In this document: positions 23,940-35,238 of the stretch, one piece after another | Layout: the number at the start of each line of letters is the position of its first letter | How positions within the stretch are numbered: the first letter of the stretch is position 1 | Assembly (NCBI GenBank): GCA_013399855.1 | Contig: VXAY01006780.1 | Location: 625,827-689,826, forward strand | DNA from: Oxyruncus cristatus | Taxonomy: Eukaryota > Chordata > Aves > Passeriformes > Cotingidae | DNA length: 64,000 bases | Direction: 5' to 3' | The notes under the pieces: generated by a model | Databases searched by the model: none | The model's input: the letters and a program-made list of their open reading frames with translations, nothing else | Told to the model about the DNA's origin: nothing | Made by a program: the position numbers and the translations under genes

Positions 23940-24460
23940 TCACAGAATCACAGAATCATTCAGGTTGGAAAAACTCTCTGAGATCGAGTCCAACCATTCC
24001 TCCAGCACTGCCAAGGCCAACACTGACCCGTGTCCCCAAGTGCCACATCCACATGGCTTTTCAATCCCTCCAGGAATGGAGACTCCACCACTGCCCTGGG
24101 CAGCTGTGCCAGGGCTGGACAGCCCTTTCCAGGAAGAAATTCTTCCTGATGTCCAACCTGAACCTTTCCTGGCACGACTTGAGGCTGTTTCCTCTTGTCC
24201 TGTCCCTTGTTCCTGGGAGCAGAGCCCGACCCCCACCTGGCTCCATCGTCCTGTCAGGGAGTTGCAGAGAGAGAAGGTCCCCCCTGAGCCTCCTTTTCTC
24301 CAGGCTGAGCCCCTCCAGCTCCCTCAGCAGCTCCTGGTGCTCCAGACCCTTCCCCAGCTCCCTTCCCTTCTCTGGACACATTCCAGCCCCTCAATATCTT
24401 TCTTGTCCTGAGCAGCCGAAATTTGACCCCAGGATTCAAGGTGTGGCCTCAACAGGGAGA
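23940..24460 (-). repeat. CR1 LINE, 5'-truncated (type B, about 520 bp)
   Basis: Tail of three octamers (TCACAGAATCACAGAATC), type B 3' end, then TGTCAGGGAGTTGCAGAG and GCTCCTGGTGCTCCAGACCC, ending at GTGTGGCCTCAACAGG. It is followed at once by an A/C-rich simple repeat. The long open frames on both strands here are CR1 by-products. Confidence 0.95.
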
Positions 24461-24464
24461 ATTT

Positions 24465-24496
24465 AAAAAAAAACAAACAAACAAACAAAAAAAAAA
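24465..24496 (+). repeat. A-rich (AAAC)n simple repeat
   Basis: A run of A, then AAAC units, then another A run, directly at the 5'-truncation end of the adjacent minus-strand CR1. It may have grown from an insertion-site A tract. Confidence 0.9.
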
Positions 24497-25767
24497 CGTG
24501 CCAGTAAACGAGGAATGTGAGACTGGAGAGGACCTTCTCAGTCTCCACATCCACCTCTCAGCTACCACAGCCATGGTCCAACTGCATTTCAACACCACTA
24601 AAATCCTCAGCATTTTCCAGTGTTATTATCATGGTCAAAGCCCTGTTTAATCACGACCTCCATCTGGCACACACTTCAAAAGGGCCTCCTCCTTTGGATT
24701 TATCTTCTTTAACTTCACTGGTGAATTTTCCATCACAGTGAATTTCCTGTCTCTCAGCCTGGAGGATGATTGCATTTGCATAAGACTAAACAAATCGGTG
24801 TCTTCACTCAGTCATTTTTAGACAAGACTTTAAGGTTTTGTTCTCCCAAGGTCAAGCTTTCTCCAACCCTCCCTGGCCTCTGAGGCACAGGGGGATGTTT
24901 CTCATTTTGACAAGCTCCCCTTTGGTCAGAGTCCTCTGAAGCCTGTGCTGGAGCTCTCCAGGCTTATTATCTCCTCTATCACCCACTCCCTTCCAACAGA
25001 TCTTTTAGAGACTGTCGACCTTCTCCTGCACAGCCATAAATCCTCAACTAACTTCAAGTGTAACAATATGTAGAGATGTTATCCCGGGACTCGGCTGAGC
25101 CTTCCGAGGCCCATTATCTCACAATCTTTTCTTTTAAAAGAACATTTTTTGACAGACCAGTCGTTTTCATCTTTTTTTCTTCCTGCTTTGACCTTGAGTT
25201 AGTTTATTCCTTCCTTTGCTGGATATTTTAAATGTTGCGTGAAAAAATCCAATTTATTAAGCCTTTCCTATAGTAAATGATTAACCTGAATATAGTTAAA
25301 TGAAATGCTTATTAACATCTCCCTGCATAATCCATTTAACAGAATTAGTCTTGCTTATTCAGACAACCTAAAGGGGTCCGTGCTTTTGTCTACATGGCAT
25401 CAGCATTAAAGCTTATAATTATTTCTGGTTGATGCAGCCCTTGGTGTTAGGAAATGCTGGTTTGTGTGTTCCAGCACAGTACTTCTCCTAATCTCTTGTA
25501 TTAATTAGAGATACTGATATAATATTACTTTGTTCCTTTCTATTCAGCACCAGGAGAGATGTCTGAATATAATCCTGTCTGTGCTAAGGGTATCTTAAAT
25601 ATTTTCACAACTGCTGGCTGGTATAAAACATTAGGATTATGTAGAATAATCACTAAATTAGAAGAAAAGAGAGCTTGATAAGAGCACATGGCAATCCTAG
25701 ATGTGCACCTGGGACTTTGGAGTCGGTCATGGGATTTTTCCTTTCACAGGGCTGACCCTCCGTGTAA

Positions 25768-25826
25768 ATGATGAGATGGTATTTCAGGTCCCTTCCAACC
25801 CAAACTAGCCTGTGAATCCATGATCT
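25768..25826 (+). repeat. CR1 3'-end fragment (type A-like), sense
   Basis: Sense-strand ATGATGAGATGGTATTTCAG, GTCCCTTCCAACCCAAAC and the decayed tail TGTGAATCCATGATC match the last 60 bp of CR1. Confidence 0.8.
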
Positions 25827-26149
25827 CTTCCCAGCTCTTCAGTGGTGCTGCTCTGTGTGTGGCTCAGCTCGATGTTACTCCCTCACCCAAAGGGATGCAG
25901 CTGCTCGGGCTCTGAGGAACATTTAATGACTTATCCATTAGCAGGAAAGGAAATTATTGTCCCTCCATGACTGAAGCTGACATTTTAAACTTACTGTATC
26001 TTCTAAATCCTGTGTCATTTTATATTTCAGACATCAGACTTTTCATCGAGCTCATTTTAATCTTCTTCTAGGTGGAAATTCACTGTCTTTTAAGGTGTTT
26101 TAAAGTGTCACTACCAGGGCTCTGACCGGAATTTGCATCACCTGCTCAT

Positions 26150-26556
26150 AAAATCACAGAATGACTGAGGTTAGAAAAGCCCTTCCAGACCATCGAGTCC
26201 AACCATTCCCAGCACTGCCAAGGCCACCACTAACCAATGTCCTCAAGTGCCACATCCACATGGCTTTTCAATCCCTCCAGGAATGGGAACTCCACCACTG
26301 CCCTGGGCAGCTGTGCCAGGGCTGGATGGCCCTTTCCAGGAAGAAGCTCTTCCTGATGTCCAACCTGAACCCTCCCTGGCATAGCTTAAGGCTGTTCCCT
26401 CTCTCCCTGTGCCTTGTTCCCTGGGAGCAGAACCCGACGCCCACCTGGCTCCATCCTCCTGTCAGGGAGTTGCAGAAAGAGAGAAGGTCCCCCCTGAGCC
26501 TCCTTTTCTCCAGCCTGAGCTCCCTCAGCCATTTGTGGTGCTCCAGACCCTCCACA
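26150..26556 (-). repeat. CR1 LINE, 5'-truncated (type B, about 405 bp)
   Basis: AAAATCACAGAATGACTGAG, then a type B 3' end closely similar to the copy at 23940, ending at TGGTGCTCCAGACCCTCC. Confidence 0.94.
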
Positions 26557-28593
26557 AGGGTTAGCACAAGGGGAACCAGACTCTTTGACCTTGGTTTCTA
26601 TTACAGAGTCACCAAGGCGTTGTTCTGGAGGAGATTCCTTAACTCTCTTTAGCCCAACCACTGCTCCTTCCCCTCTCCATGCACCAAGAGCTTCAGAGGC
26701 TGTAAAACCAGTTATAAATGTCATGCTCTGTTGTAATGGTGGTGACAGGGATTATGTAAAAGCCCAGGATAGCTGCAGGTGTAATCGCAGACTCAAATAA
26801 TTCCAGCTTTATTTAATGCCTAATCACACATACCTGCACCATTATCTTCCTCCATGAATTTTAAGACTGTGACTCTGTGTGTGTGAAACAATGACATGAT
26901 AAGATTTCAAAGAGGGGGGAAAGCAGCTGTTTTATGCTATTTTCAAATGTTTAAACCTTTTCATTTATTCCTAAACTAAGAGCTTAGTCTAACACAGAGA
27001 ATCATCAAAAACACCATGAAAATTAACAAAGTGCCCTTGCACAGCACTGCACAGCAAATGCTCATGGAAGCAAGGACTGCTTATTACTTACCAACATAAT
27101 TTACCTCTTGTAGATGAAGGACTGAGCAGACCATACTAAGTACCTTTAAATTTGTAAATTGTAAAAACTTGTTTACTTTTTCAAGTTTGTGAAACACCAC
27201 AAAAAAATCTATGGAATTTTATTAAGTTAGGAACAGCAAAGAATTCAGGGAGCCACAGGAAAAGTGATTCAATACTCTGAGGTGGAAAAGGACTGCAGAA
27301 GCTTATTAATTTTTAGGACCTTTTAAGAGCCAAGCACAATATTTTAAGCTGTATGTCATGCAGTAGGCTTACTGTGACATCATAATTGATAATTAAACTT
27401 CTCCAGATTTGCTTCTCCTTCAGGTTTCTCTCCCATCAAATTCCCCTGGTTAGGCAGCTCTGGGAAGCATAACTCTTCTCTATTATCTGCCCAAGTCAGT
27501 GTATTTTTCCCTCATTAACTCACCTCATACCTTTGTGCTGAAACAATCCAGGTATGATTTAATAAGCCTTAGAAAGACAGTGCTGGTTCATATGCAGGAA
27601 ATCAGATTTACATAATTTTCCGCTGGTTTTTATAGCCACCATAGTTCAAATTATCTTTAAGTTGAGGAAACTCTTTTAATACCATAAAATGAAACAGCAC
27701 CTGTGCTTTGCTCCAGCGGCCTCGCCTGTGTCTGGTAATAAATTAAAGGTTGATTTGTCACACTGGCTTCACCCAGAAAGCCCCTTTTTAATGAGAGGAG
27801 GAGAGTGCCCTGTCCTGCAGTTAGTCACGGTTATCAGTCGCTAAACTAAGCTGCAAAATCAAGTTTAATCTTGTTTTGTTTTGGTTTTATTACCTGAACC
27901 TTTCTGCATGGGGGGAAACCAAATGGGTTTTGGTTGTATCATGTACTCTGCACCAAATAAAATGTCATACATTAAAAACAGAGCTCATAGCACTGCGCTC
28001 TGTACAGGTGGAAAAGGGACATTTCTGTTCCAGTATTTGGACTGAACAAGACTTGGAATTCAGGATTTTATTTTTCTTGTATTTTCCCTTTCTTTGCACG
28101 GAGTTAGTGTGTATTTATTCAAGAATCTGAGAAAGACTTCGTGGTAAACAAATAAATACAATTTCTTCAAAGGGGCTGGAAATACACAGGAATGTCTTTG
28201 GCTGAGCAAAATTGTCAAACTTTGGCTTTTAGACTTAGGCAGGAAATGAGTTGCTTTCCAACAGAATTAAGTCTAGTCCCCTCTCCTTGCTTTCATTGTA
28301 GATCTTAATGCTCAGTAACTTAGAAACAGATCAGTTATTTAGATGGTTAAAAATGACACACTTATCTGACACTAAGTATTCCCAGTTTTAAATGCTTGCC
28401 TTAAAAACAATTTATCCTCTTTAAACAAACAGGAATATTCCCTGAGCAGGGCGACAGGAGGGTTGCTTTTCCACTGTTTTCTCTGGTTTTCAGGAGAATG
28501 CTTCTGTTGCCCTAAGAATTATCTTAGAAGAATTAATGAAAACTAAGAATTTGGTGGGAATTTTCACTGAATCCCTTTTCCTTCTCTCTGCAG

Positions 28594-28718
28594 CTCCCAG
28601 TACAGCCCAGTATGGGATCACCGGTGATGCCGAAGTCCTCTTCTCCTGCTGGTACCTTGTGTTGACACTGTCCTCCCTCAGTAGCATATTCTACCTGAAG
28701 AACATCATTCTGCACTAA
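28594..28718 (+). CDS. NEGR1: NEGR1 last coding exon: GPI-anchor signal and stop
   Basis: This is the terminal coding exon of neuronal growth regulator 1 (kilon/neurotractin), an IgLON-family Ig-superfamily adhesion protein of neurons, attached by GPI to the outer face of the plasma membrane and involved in neurite outgrowth. The acceptor is a clean pyrimidine tract ending CTCTCTGCAG. The exon opens with two bases finishing a codon, then encodes 40 residues and TAA. It contains PSTAQYGITGDAEV, then a hydrophobic C-terminal segment (LFSCWYLVLTLSSLSSIFYL) and the end KNIILH. The small residues around GITGDA followed by a hydrophobic tail are a typical GPI attachment signal, which is cleaved on anchoring. 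I recognise this as the NEGR1 C terminus; as I recall, the mammalian protein ends almost the same way (SIFYLKNAILQ). The splice phase matches the cassette exon at 2702. I see no frame damage. Only the C terminus of a protein of about 350 residues lies here. Confidence 0.96.
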
Positions 28719-30285
28719 ATGTAAAGACCCATAAAAGGCTTTTAAGGATTCCCTGAGAGTGCTGATGACTGGCTCCAATCTGGTAGAGTTTGTTAAAAGC
28801 AGCGTGGGATATAATCAGCCGTGCTTACATGGGGATGATCGCCTTCTGTAGAATTGCTCATTATGTAAATACTTTAATTCCCCTCCTTTTTTTTTGATTA
28901 GCTGCATTACCTTGTGAAGCAGTACACATTGTCCTTTTTTAAGACGTGAGAACTCTGAAATTACTTTTAGAGGATATTAATTGTGATTTCATGTTTGTAA
29001 TCGACAAGTTTTCAAAAGCATTCAGTCATGGTCTGCTGAGTTGCAGACTGTAGTTTACAAAAGAAAAAAGGATATTGCAGTAAAAATGTGCTTCTTTAAG
29101 GCTGCAATACAAACATTCAGTTCCCTTCTCAACCACCATTCTCTCCACATTTACACAGAAGCATTTGTTCTTTTTTGAGTAAAAAAAAAAAATCAAATAA
29201 TATTGCCTTCAAAGTACTTCTTCAAAATATTACACATATCTAGATTTTCTTCTAGCATGATATTCAGGTTTCAAGAATGAGCCTTGTATTATAACTGCAT
29301 TGTGCAGTACTGCTTTTGTTCTCTACCCTTTTTCCTGCAAATTCAGCATGGTTGTGCCTTCATAAAACACAACTTTCCTCTTCCTCTCCAACAAATCTGG
29401 AATGTGTTTTGGGAAATGCTAAAGCATCCTTTTGAGCATAAGAAATCTCTAGTTGAGGATGAAGGTGCTACAGGCTACCAGGAAAACCTCCTCTCCCATC
29501 TCCAGGGGGTCCACGAGCTGCTCCAGACACATGGTTTAGGTCAAGGGTAGCACCAAGTCCTTTTTGTTTTTACCTCCACCACCACTAACTAGTAGGTGAT
29601 CTCTGTAAAAATTAGTTTTCCCATTACAAAACAGAATACAAATTATTTTGAGGCATCTTTTGAATGTAGGAAGGTTTCCTGTACTCATCCTAAATCCAAA
29701 TTCCTACATGACTGTAAATGGCAGAAGCTGAATTGTCCCCTTTTGTATTACTGGCAAAACTGATGGGAATTGGTATTTTTCTTGCACTTAATTTTGTACT
29801 GGTTTGGCTAATTTAGCAATGATAAAGGATGCTTTTAAATATTAGATATCTGAAAATACATGAAGTATCAAGCAGAATTTTATATATATACATATATCTA
29901 TTAAAAGGAGGTTGCTCCAGTAATGGTACTGAAGTGCATGTTGCCGTCCACGGTGGGATCATCCTTCCAGGCAGGACTTGTGCACACACTGTGCAGGTCC
30001 CTCCCCCAGCAGGCCAGTCCCCACACACCATTTCCTAGTCCTGCAGCCCATGAGGATCAAGTTTCAAAACAGTATATAATGTTGCTTTTGTTTTTTTAAA
30101 ACCCCTGTACAGTCTTAGAGTGAAATGTGCTCACAGTTCACACCTGATTTCAAACTGCCAACTGTGGGACTTGCTGGGGCATGACCGTGGCCAACAGTCC
30201 TTGAATCCCAGATCCCCTGGTGACCCCAAGAGATCTTGACTTGCTCCCAGACAACTACTCATGACACGAATACCAAAACCATTAT
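28719..30285 (+). other. NEGR1: NEGR1 proximal 3' UTR
   Basis: This is the AT-rich, CR1-free sequence directly after the TAA stop, up to the first CR1 copy. It includes a perfect Pumilio-type site (TGTAAATA, 28864) and a short TA-rich stretch at 29880. I see no canonical AATAAA in it, so the mRNA should continue past this point. UTR status follows from position and the lack of a poly(A) signal; the far end is not defined. Confidence 0.75.
28864..28871 (+). promoter_or_regulatory. Pumilio response element (TGTAAATA) in 3' UTR
   Basis: The octamer fits the Pumilio consensus TGTANATA exactly and lies about 145 nt after the NEGR1 stop codon. PUM proteins repress or localise many neuronal mRNAs. 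An 8-mer can occur by chance, so binding is inferred. Confidence 0.4.
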
Positions 30286-30437
30286 CCCAGAATCCCAGAC
30301 TGGGTTGGGTTGGGAGGGACCTTAAAGCTCATCCATTTCCACCCCCTGCCATGGGCAGGGACACCTTCCTCTAGACCAGGTTGCTCCAAGCCCTGTCCAA
30401 CCTGGCCTTGGACACTTCCAGGGGTGGGGCAGCCCCC
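30286..30437 (-). repeat. CR1 LINE, 5'-truncated (type A)
   Basis: CCCAGAATCCCAGACTGGG, then the type A region to ACTTCCAGGGGTGGGGCAGC. First CR1 after the NEGR1 stop codon, antisense. Confidence 0.94.
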
Positions 30438-31561
30438 ACTTGTCACCATGATCATTCCCATGTTCTGTGTGTGAGCTCCAGTAGCTGCCACGAACATTAC
30501 AGTACAACATTAATTTTCCCCACAGCAGGTTTTGGCAGAGAGCAGCACCAGCTGAGCCCTGGGTGTACTCAACAGTCCCAAACTCAGCACAGATACCCCA
30601 TTTCTTTGACAAGGAGGACTCTGAATTTTGCTCCACTCGATATCTACTGTCCCAGTGTGCAGCCAGAATATACATTGAGTCTGTTGTAGTTGATGATAAA
30701 GGGCATAAACAAAGGTATGTTGACTCCAAAGAGACGTCCCAGGTCACTTTGCATGTTCAGTGACAGACCAAACTATGTCTCCCATTATTGGCAGCCATGT
30801 GCTAAATTTTTTAAAAAATGTGGCATTTTTTAAAACCTAGAATAACATGACAAAATCCATTCTGTAAGGAAAGAGTACAAACTCAACTCAAATTATATCG
30901 TACACAACCCTGATACTCTAATCTCTCTTGTATTGCAGCTTTAAAGTGCTCTATTTTAGAATCCATTCACTAGAAATAGTGGTGCTGCAGGAAGAATCGT
31001 GGCAGTACAGTCTGATGAAGGAAAAACCAAGGATAGGGATAACCCAGCCCATATGCCTCATCTCGTGTGGAACTGAGAGGTGGTTCTATGCTGTGGCTGG
31101 ATCAGATCCTGCATTTTGGTGATATACTGCATTCCAGGGATCCCTGATATCTGGAACCTGATCTTTCCAGCAACAGAACAGAATGAACAGCAGCTGTATT
31201 AAATATGGAAAGATAATACATAGTTAAGTGTTGACTGTTTGCATTCGGACCAGGTAGAGCCACTGGATGACAGGTACAAGATTTTTAGACCTATGTTTGA
31301 ATTTTCACTTTGGGGGGGTCATAATTATTGTCAAGTCCAAAAAGAAGAAAAAAAAAAATCCAGCCAAATTCCCAAATATCTCTAGCTGCCAATGGCATTC
31401 CTTAGGTGACACAGGGATTGCTCTCTGTGGGAGCTGCGTGCTCAGCAGTGACCTGGGGGTGGGTGGGTGAGGCCTCTGGGATGGGTGTCCTCGGGGTCTG
31501 TAGAGTTTGGTCTCTGCAACCCCAGTTTTGGCAGGATTGAAGCTGGAGGTGGAGTGGATCA

Positions 31562-31567
31562 AATAAA
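31562..31567 (+). terminator. Candidate poly(A) signal AATAAA
   Basis: Canonical AATAAA about 2.8 kb after the NEGR1 stop, followed within 30 nt by a G/T-rich stretch (gtgctgtgcagtg). It is the first such hexamer I found after the stop with a plausible downstream element, so it is a candidate end for a short NEGR1 mRNA. Unproven. Confidence 0.35.
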
Positions 31568-31691
31568 GACACTTGGTTCTTGGTGAATCCGTGCTGTGCA
31601 GTGACCTGGTGATTGTACAGGCTGGGACTTACCGGGGTGTTCTCCCAAAATGGGCCGTGCTGCAAATTGAACACAACATTCCACATTTTAG

Positions 31692-31757
31692 GAACCACAG
31701 AATGAGAGAATGGTCTGGGTTGGAAGGGGCCTTAAAGCCCATCTCGTTCCAACCCTG
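31692..31757 (-). repeat. CR1 3'-end fragment (type A)
   Basis: GAACCACAGAATGAGAGAAT, then GGTCTGGGTTGGAAGGGGCC and CTCGTTCCAACCC. Confidence 0.9.
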
Positions 31758-34700
31758 TAATTTGTGGGGTGCACTTCAGCCAACTGTTTGAGTGTATGTT
31801 CTTCAAAGTTCTGACCCATAATGTTCATATCTGTCAGAGAAATCTTAGTATATTTATTCGCACCTTTCAAATGCAAAAAATAAACGGCTTAGCTGAATGT
31901 TTATATCAAGGTTGTTGTCCACGTTGGAACCCCCGAAGTCTGGAAGTTCCCCCTTGTGCAGTGACTTGGGGCTGCCACCCCGAAGGCTCCAGGGCCACAT
32001 GGAGCAGTGGCGCTGCTGGTTGGGAATGTGATCCTAATACTCGATGAAAGGATGTCTGACAACTTCTCCAACAAATGCAGTTTGTTTCTCAAGGGTTTAG
32101 AACTTGGCAGGATCCATCAGAGCTAGACAGCTTTTTTTTAAACTGTTCAATAGATCTTTTTTTTTTTCGAATCGTTGCTGTTTTTAAGACACAGGAGTGT
32201 TAAAACCCATCACAGTGACAGATGCTTTTTTGCACATTTTCTGAGCAAGTGTTCTAGATAGACAATGGCAAATGTTCTGCTACCAAAACCTCCACTGAGT
32301 CCACAGAACTGTGTTATGAAGAATGTGTATACCAAAATATGTATTTACATGGATAAACAATATGCCTTAAAGACTAAATATGCATTTACTTCTAAGGCTG
32401 GATCAGACTTGTGCCCAGTCTGGAGGTAAATAATCCATATTTCACAGCTGCCATGGAAGGCTTTGTTTCTTTGGAGAAAAAAGGGGGGAGAAAAAGCATT
32501 TCTTTTAAAAGAATCTTAAATAATGTTTAAATGCTTGCACAAATTGATATATGTGAGGAAGTTTAGGAAAAGTATGGAGTTTGGCCTGACACTTCAGCAC
32601 TGGCAATGTGGGGTTTGCCATGGGGGCTGTGATGCCACCCAAAACCTGGCACGTCCCATTTGATGTCCCCTTGTACACTCGGCTCCCTCAGGTGGCCCTG
32701 AGCTGGGGCAGAGTGAGGGGCCTGGATGCCCCCCATCCCTGCAGGAATGGGGCCACTTCCCCACCCCATGCTACTGCTGGCAATGCAAAATCCTTTAAAA
32801 CAAGAAAATGTTACAAAAAAAATAGAATTTTAAAAAAACACAGGAATTAAAAATTTTCCACTCAGCCTTAATATTGAGAGCAGAGAAATCAGTATTGGTG
32901 TGAGAGGAAGAATTTGCTTTGAATTTGACCAGCCATGAGCACGGCCATGGCAGGGGCAGGCCTGTGTTTGGGTTGGGTTTGCTCCTTATTTGTATTCCTC
33001 TGTTGAGCTTTGAGGGCAAGGGAGGGGATTTATGCTATAATCAGCAAAGTCCATGATCTAACTGGAAACAGCCAGGCCAAGGCACTGGCACAGGGTCTGG
33101 GGATGGTTTGGAAGGGATTCTCAGTAAATCCTGCTCTGAGAGTTCTGTCTGAGCAAGGGCAAGGGAGGTTTTACAGGGGCACCTTCAGCGCTGAACACAT
33201 ACCTGTTTGTTCCTATCCCCTTATGCCTAATTCATGAAGAGCTCCAAGGTTCCTTTTTATTAGAAAATTCTCATGTTAAAAAATGCAGAGATCAGCACAT
33301 TTGCCACTTCTCATAAGCTTAGTTTTCAGTCATTCGTATTTTAGGGCAATATTAAGCTTCCCCATCACTGGGTAGGATGAAAATCTGCATTACAGGATGG
33401 GGTGAGGGGGGGGGTGATTCCCACCCGCTTTGGCTGCTCTGCCTTTATCTGGGAAGGAGCTCAGCAAGGCTGTGAGATCTCTGAAGGGGGCTAAAAAGGG
33501 TGCACATGGGTCCCCAGCCACTCTGCAGCCATTGCACAGTGCTGGCTCCACAACTCCTGACTGCCAGAGTTATCCCTGAGGTTTTCAGTCAATTTATGCC
33601 ACGAGCCATCCCGGTGATGGGAGAAATGCAGGAGGGACTTTGTCCTTGGCTCCCTCCGTGCACGGCACTGGGTTCTCCCATGCAGTGAACTTTGAACCAC
33701 CCACAAACAGCAATGAAAACCAGCACAGTTAACAGGGATTTTCGTGCAGTCCCTCAGTGCCTCAGCCCCAGGCAGCGGGAGGCAGGTACACCTTGGCCCC
33801 CATTAGCACAATAAATAACACCACTTCAGCAGCCAGAATTTAAGGACAGGGAGGAGGGGGCAGCAGAGTGCTGCTCCAGCCCCGACAGCCACAGGACTTT
33901 CCCCTCTTATCAGCCAAATATTATAGTCCTCATTATTCCTACCCTCCTCTTCTATGCTGCCAGATAACAAACTGCCTGTAATGATGATGAATATTCTCCT
34001 CAGTATCTAGAGGGGGAAATCTGTTCTCTCCTAATGCTCATTCATCCCTCTCTTTATTATTTTTCAGCCCAAACCAAAACACAATTCACACATTACGCAC
34101 CACGACTTATGTGCAATAACATCAGTTTTCCCACTTCTCAGCCCCATTAGAGTCAGAAGCACATCACTCCCATTAACCTCCATGACAGCAACTTAAATGT
34201 GAACCACAAGTGAGAATAACCCTCCAAGATGAGCTGGAACAGCAGCAGCCTTGTTTTCTGGTGGGTGGCTGAGGGTGAGATGGCTGGGCCAGGCTTCCCT
34301 CCCTCCATTCTGTATATATGTATCCAGGTTTTTTTATATAAAACAGTCTTTTCTCTCCTTCAGGGTGGTTAATTCTGGCTGGGAGGTGCAGCCATTCAGA
34401 TGTGTTTGATATTTTGGATGTGTCAGTCCAGGTGGAGCCGAGGCACGGGAAGGAGAGCGAAAGGCAGTGGGAGCTGCAGGATAGGCTGGCTGTGCCACTT
34501 GAGCCTAATGAGAGTTCCTGGCAGGAATTTGGGCTCTGCAGAAACTGTGGGAGGCAGCTCAGTTCATTAGGCTGTGAAAGCTTTAAAACCTTCAAGGAAC
34601 TGGTTCTCCTCTCCCATTTAAGTGAATTGCTGAAAGCGCTGAGTTGTTCTTCCACAGAACTTCGAACTCACTGTTTCCTTCATTATCCTTGACCTTTTTA

Positions 34701-35017
34701 CATGTATTACCGAAAAGAAAAACCAAATTAACTTTGGAGAAAACTACTGCAAATTCACCCCTCCACACCCTTTTAAAAACAGAGAGCCTGAGAGGCTGGG
34801 CCAGGGGAGCAATGAACCTAATTTGCCACTAGATTTTATATAAAGAGTATTTAATGTCTGCTTGCCAAAAATTATAGATCATAAACCCCTGTGACTCATT
34901 TCTAAATGACTTTTAGCAAGACAGGTGCACAAATCCTCCCCATCTTTGTGTTATGAGTAGCGGAAAGACAAATGGTGTGATGGGCCAAGACGCCTTCGCA
35001 TGTGCTGCTCCCGAAGC

Positions 35018-35238
35018 CTTGGTCCCTGTGTCTTGATCCTCATCTCTTGGTTCCCTTCTCTTGGCCCCCATTTCTTGGTCCCCATCTTTTGGTCCCTGTG
35101 TCTTGGTGCTTGTCTTGGTGCTCATCTCATGGTTCCCATCTCTTGGTCTCCATCTCTTGGCCCCTTCTCTTGATCCCCGTCTTTTGGTCCTCATCTCTTG
35201 ATCCCTGTCTCTTGGTCCCCATCACTTGGTGCCCTTCT
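35018..35238 (+). repeat. 14-bp minisatellite, about 16 copies
   Basis: Tandem units close to CTTGGTCCCCATCT, nearly all 14 bp (one of 12, one of 13), with variants CTTGATCC, TTTGGTCC and CATGGTTCC. The + strand is C/T-rich. Fourteen is not a multiple of three, so the open frames through it read the unit in rotating frames and give a repetitive peptide. Confidence 0.95.

Larger units (their letters stand above)
2744..28593 (+). other. NEGR1: Last NEGR1 intron (about 25.9 kb)
   Basis: It runs from the GTCAGT donor at 2744 to the TGCAG acceptor before 28594. It holds 16 CR1 copies (13 antisense, 3 sense). Between them are long unique stretches where I see no exon, RNA gene or other repeat family: 3764-5632, 5707-8760, 9837-12235, 12289-13027, 14013-14816, 15511-16458, 16703-18561, 18788-19561, 19738-20690, 21048-23939, 24497-25767 and 26557-28593. 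The AT-rich parts (for example 16850-17700, 25200-25700 and 26800-28500) could hold conserved noncoding elements, but only an alignment would show this. Confidence 0.75.

Noticed and set aside
23860..24466. Open frames of 137-183 codons on both strands
   Set aside because: All lie in the type B CR1 copy at 23940-24460. The same peptide motifs recur at 26161, 38722, 60430 and 63388, each inside another CR1.
27275..27300. Possible CR1 tail (GATTCAATACTCTGAGG, TGGAAAAGGACTG)
   Set aside because: Only about 25 weakly matching bases and no continuation into the CR1 body.
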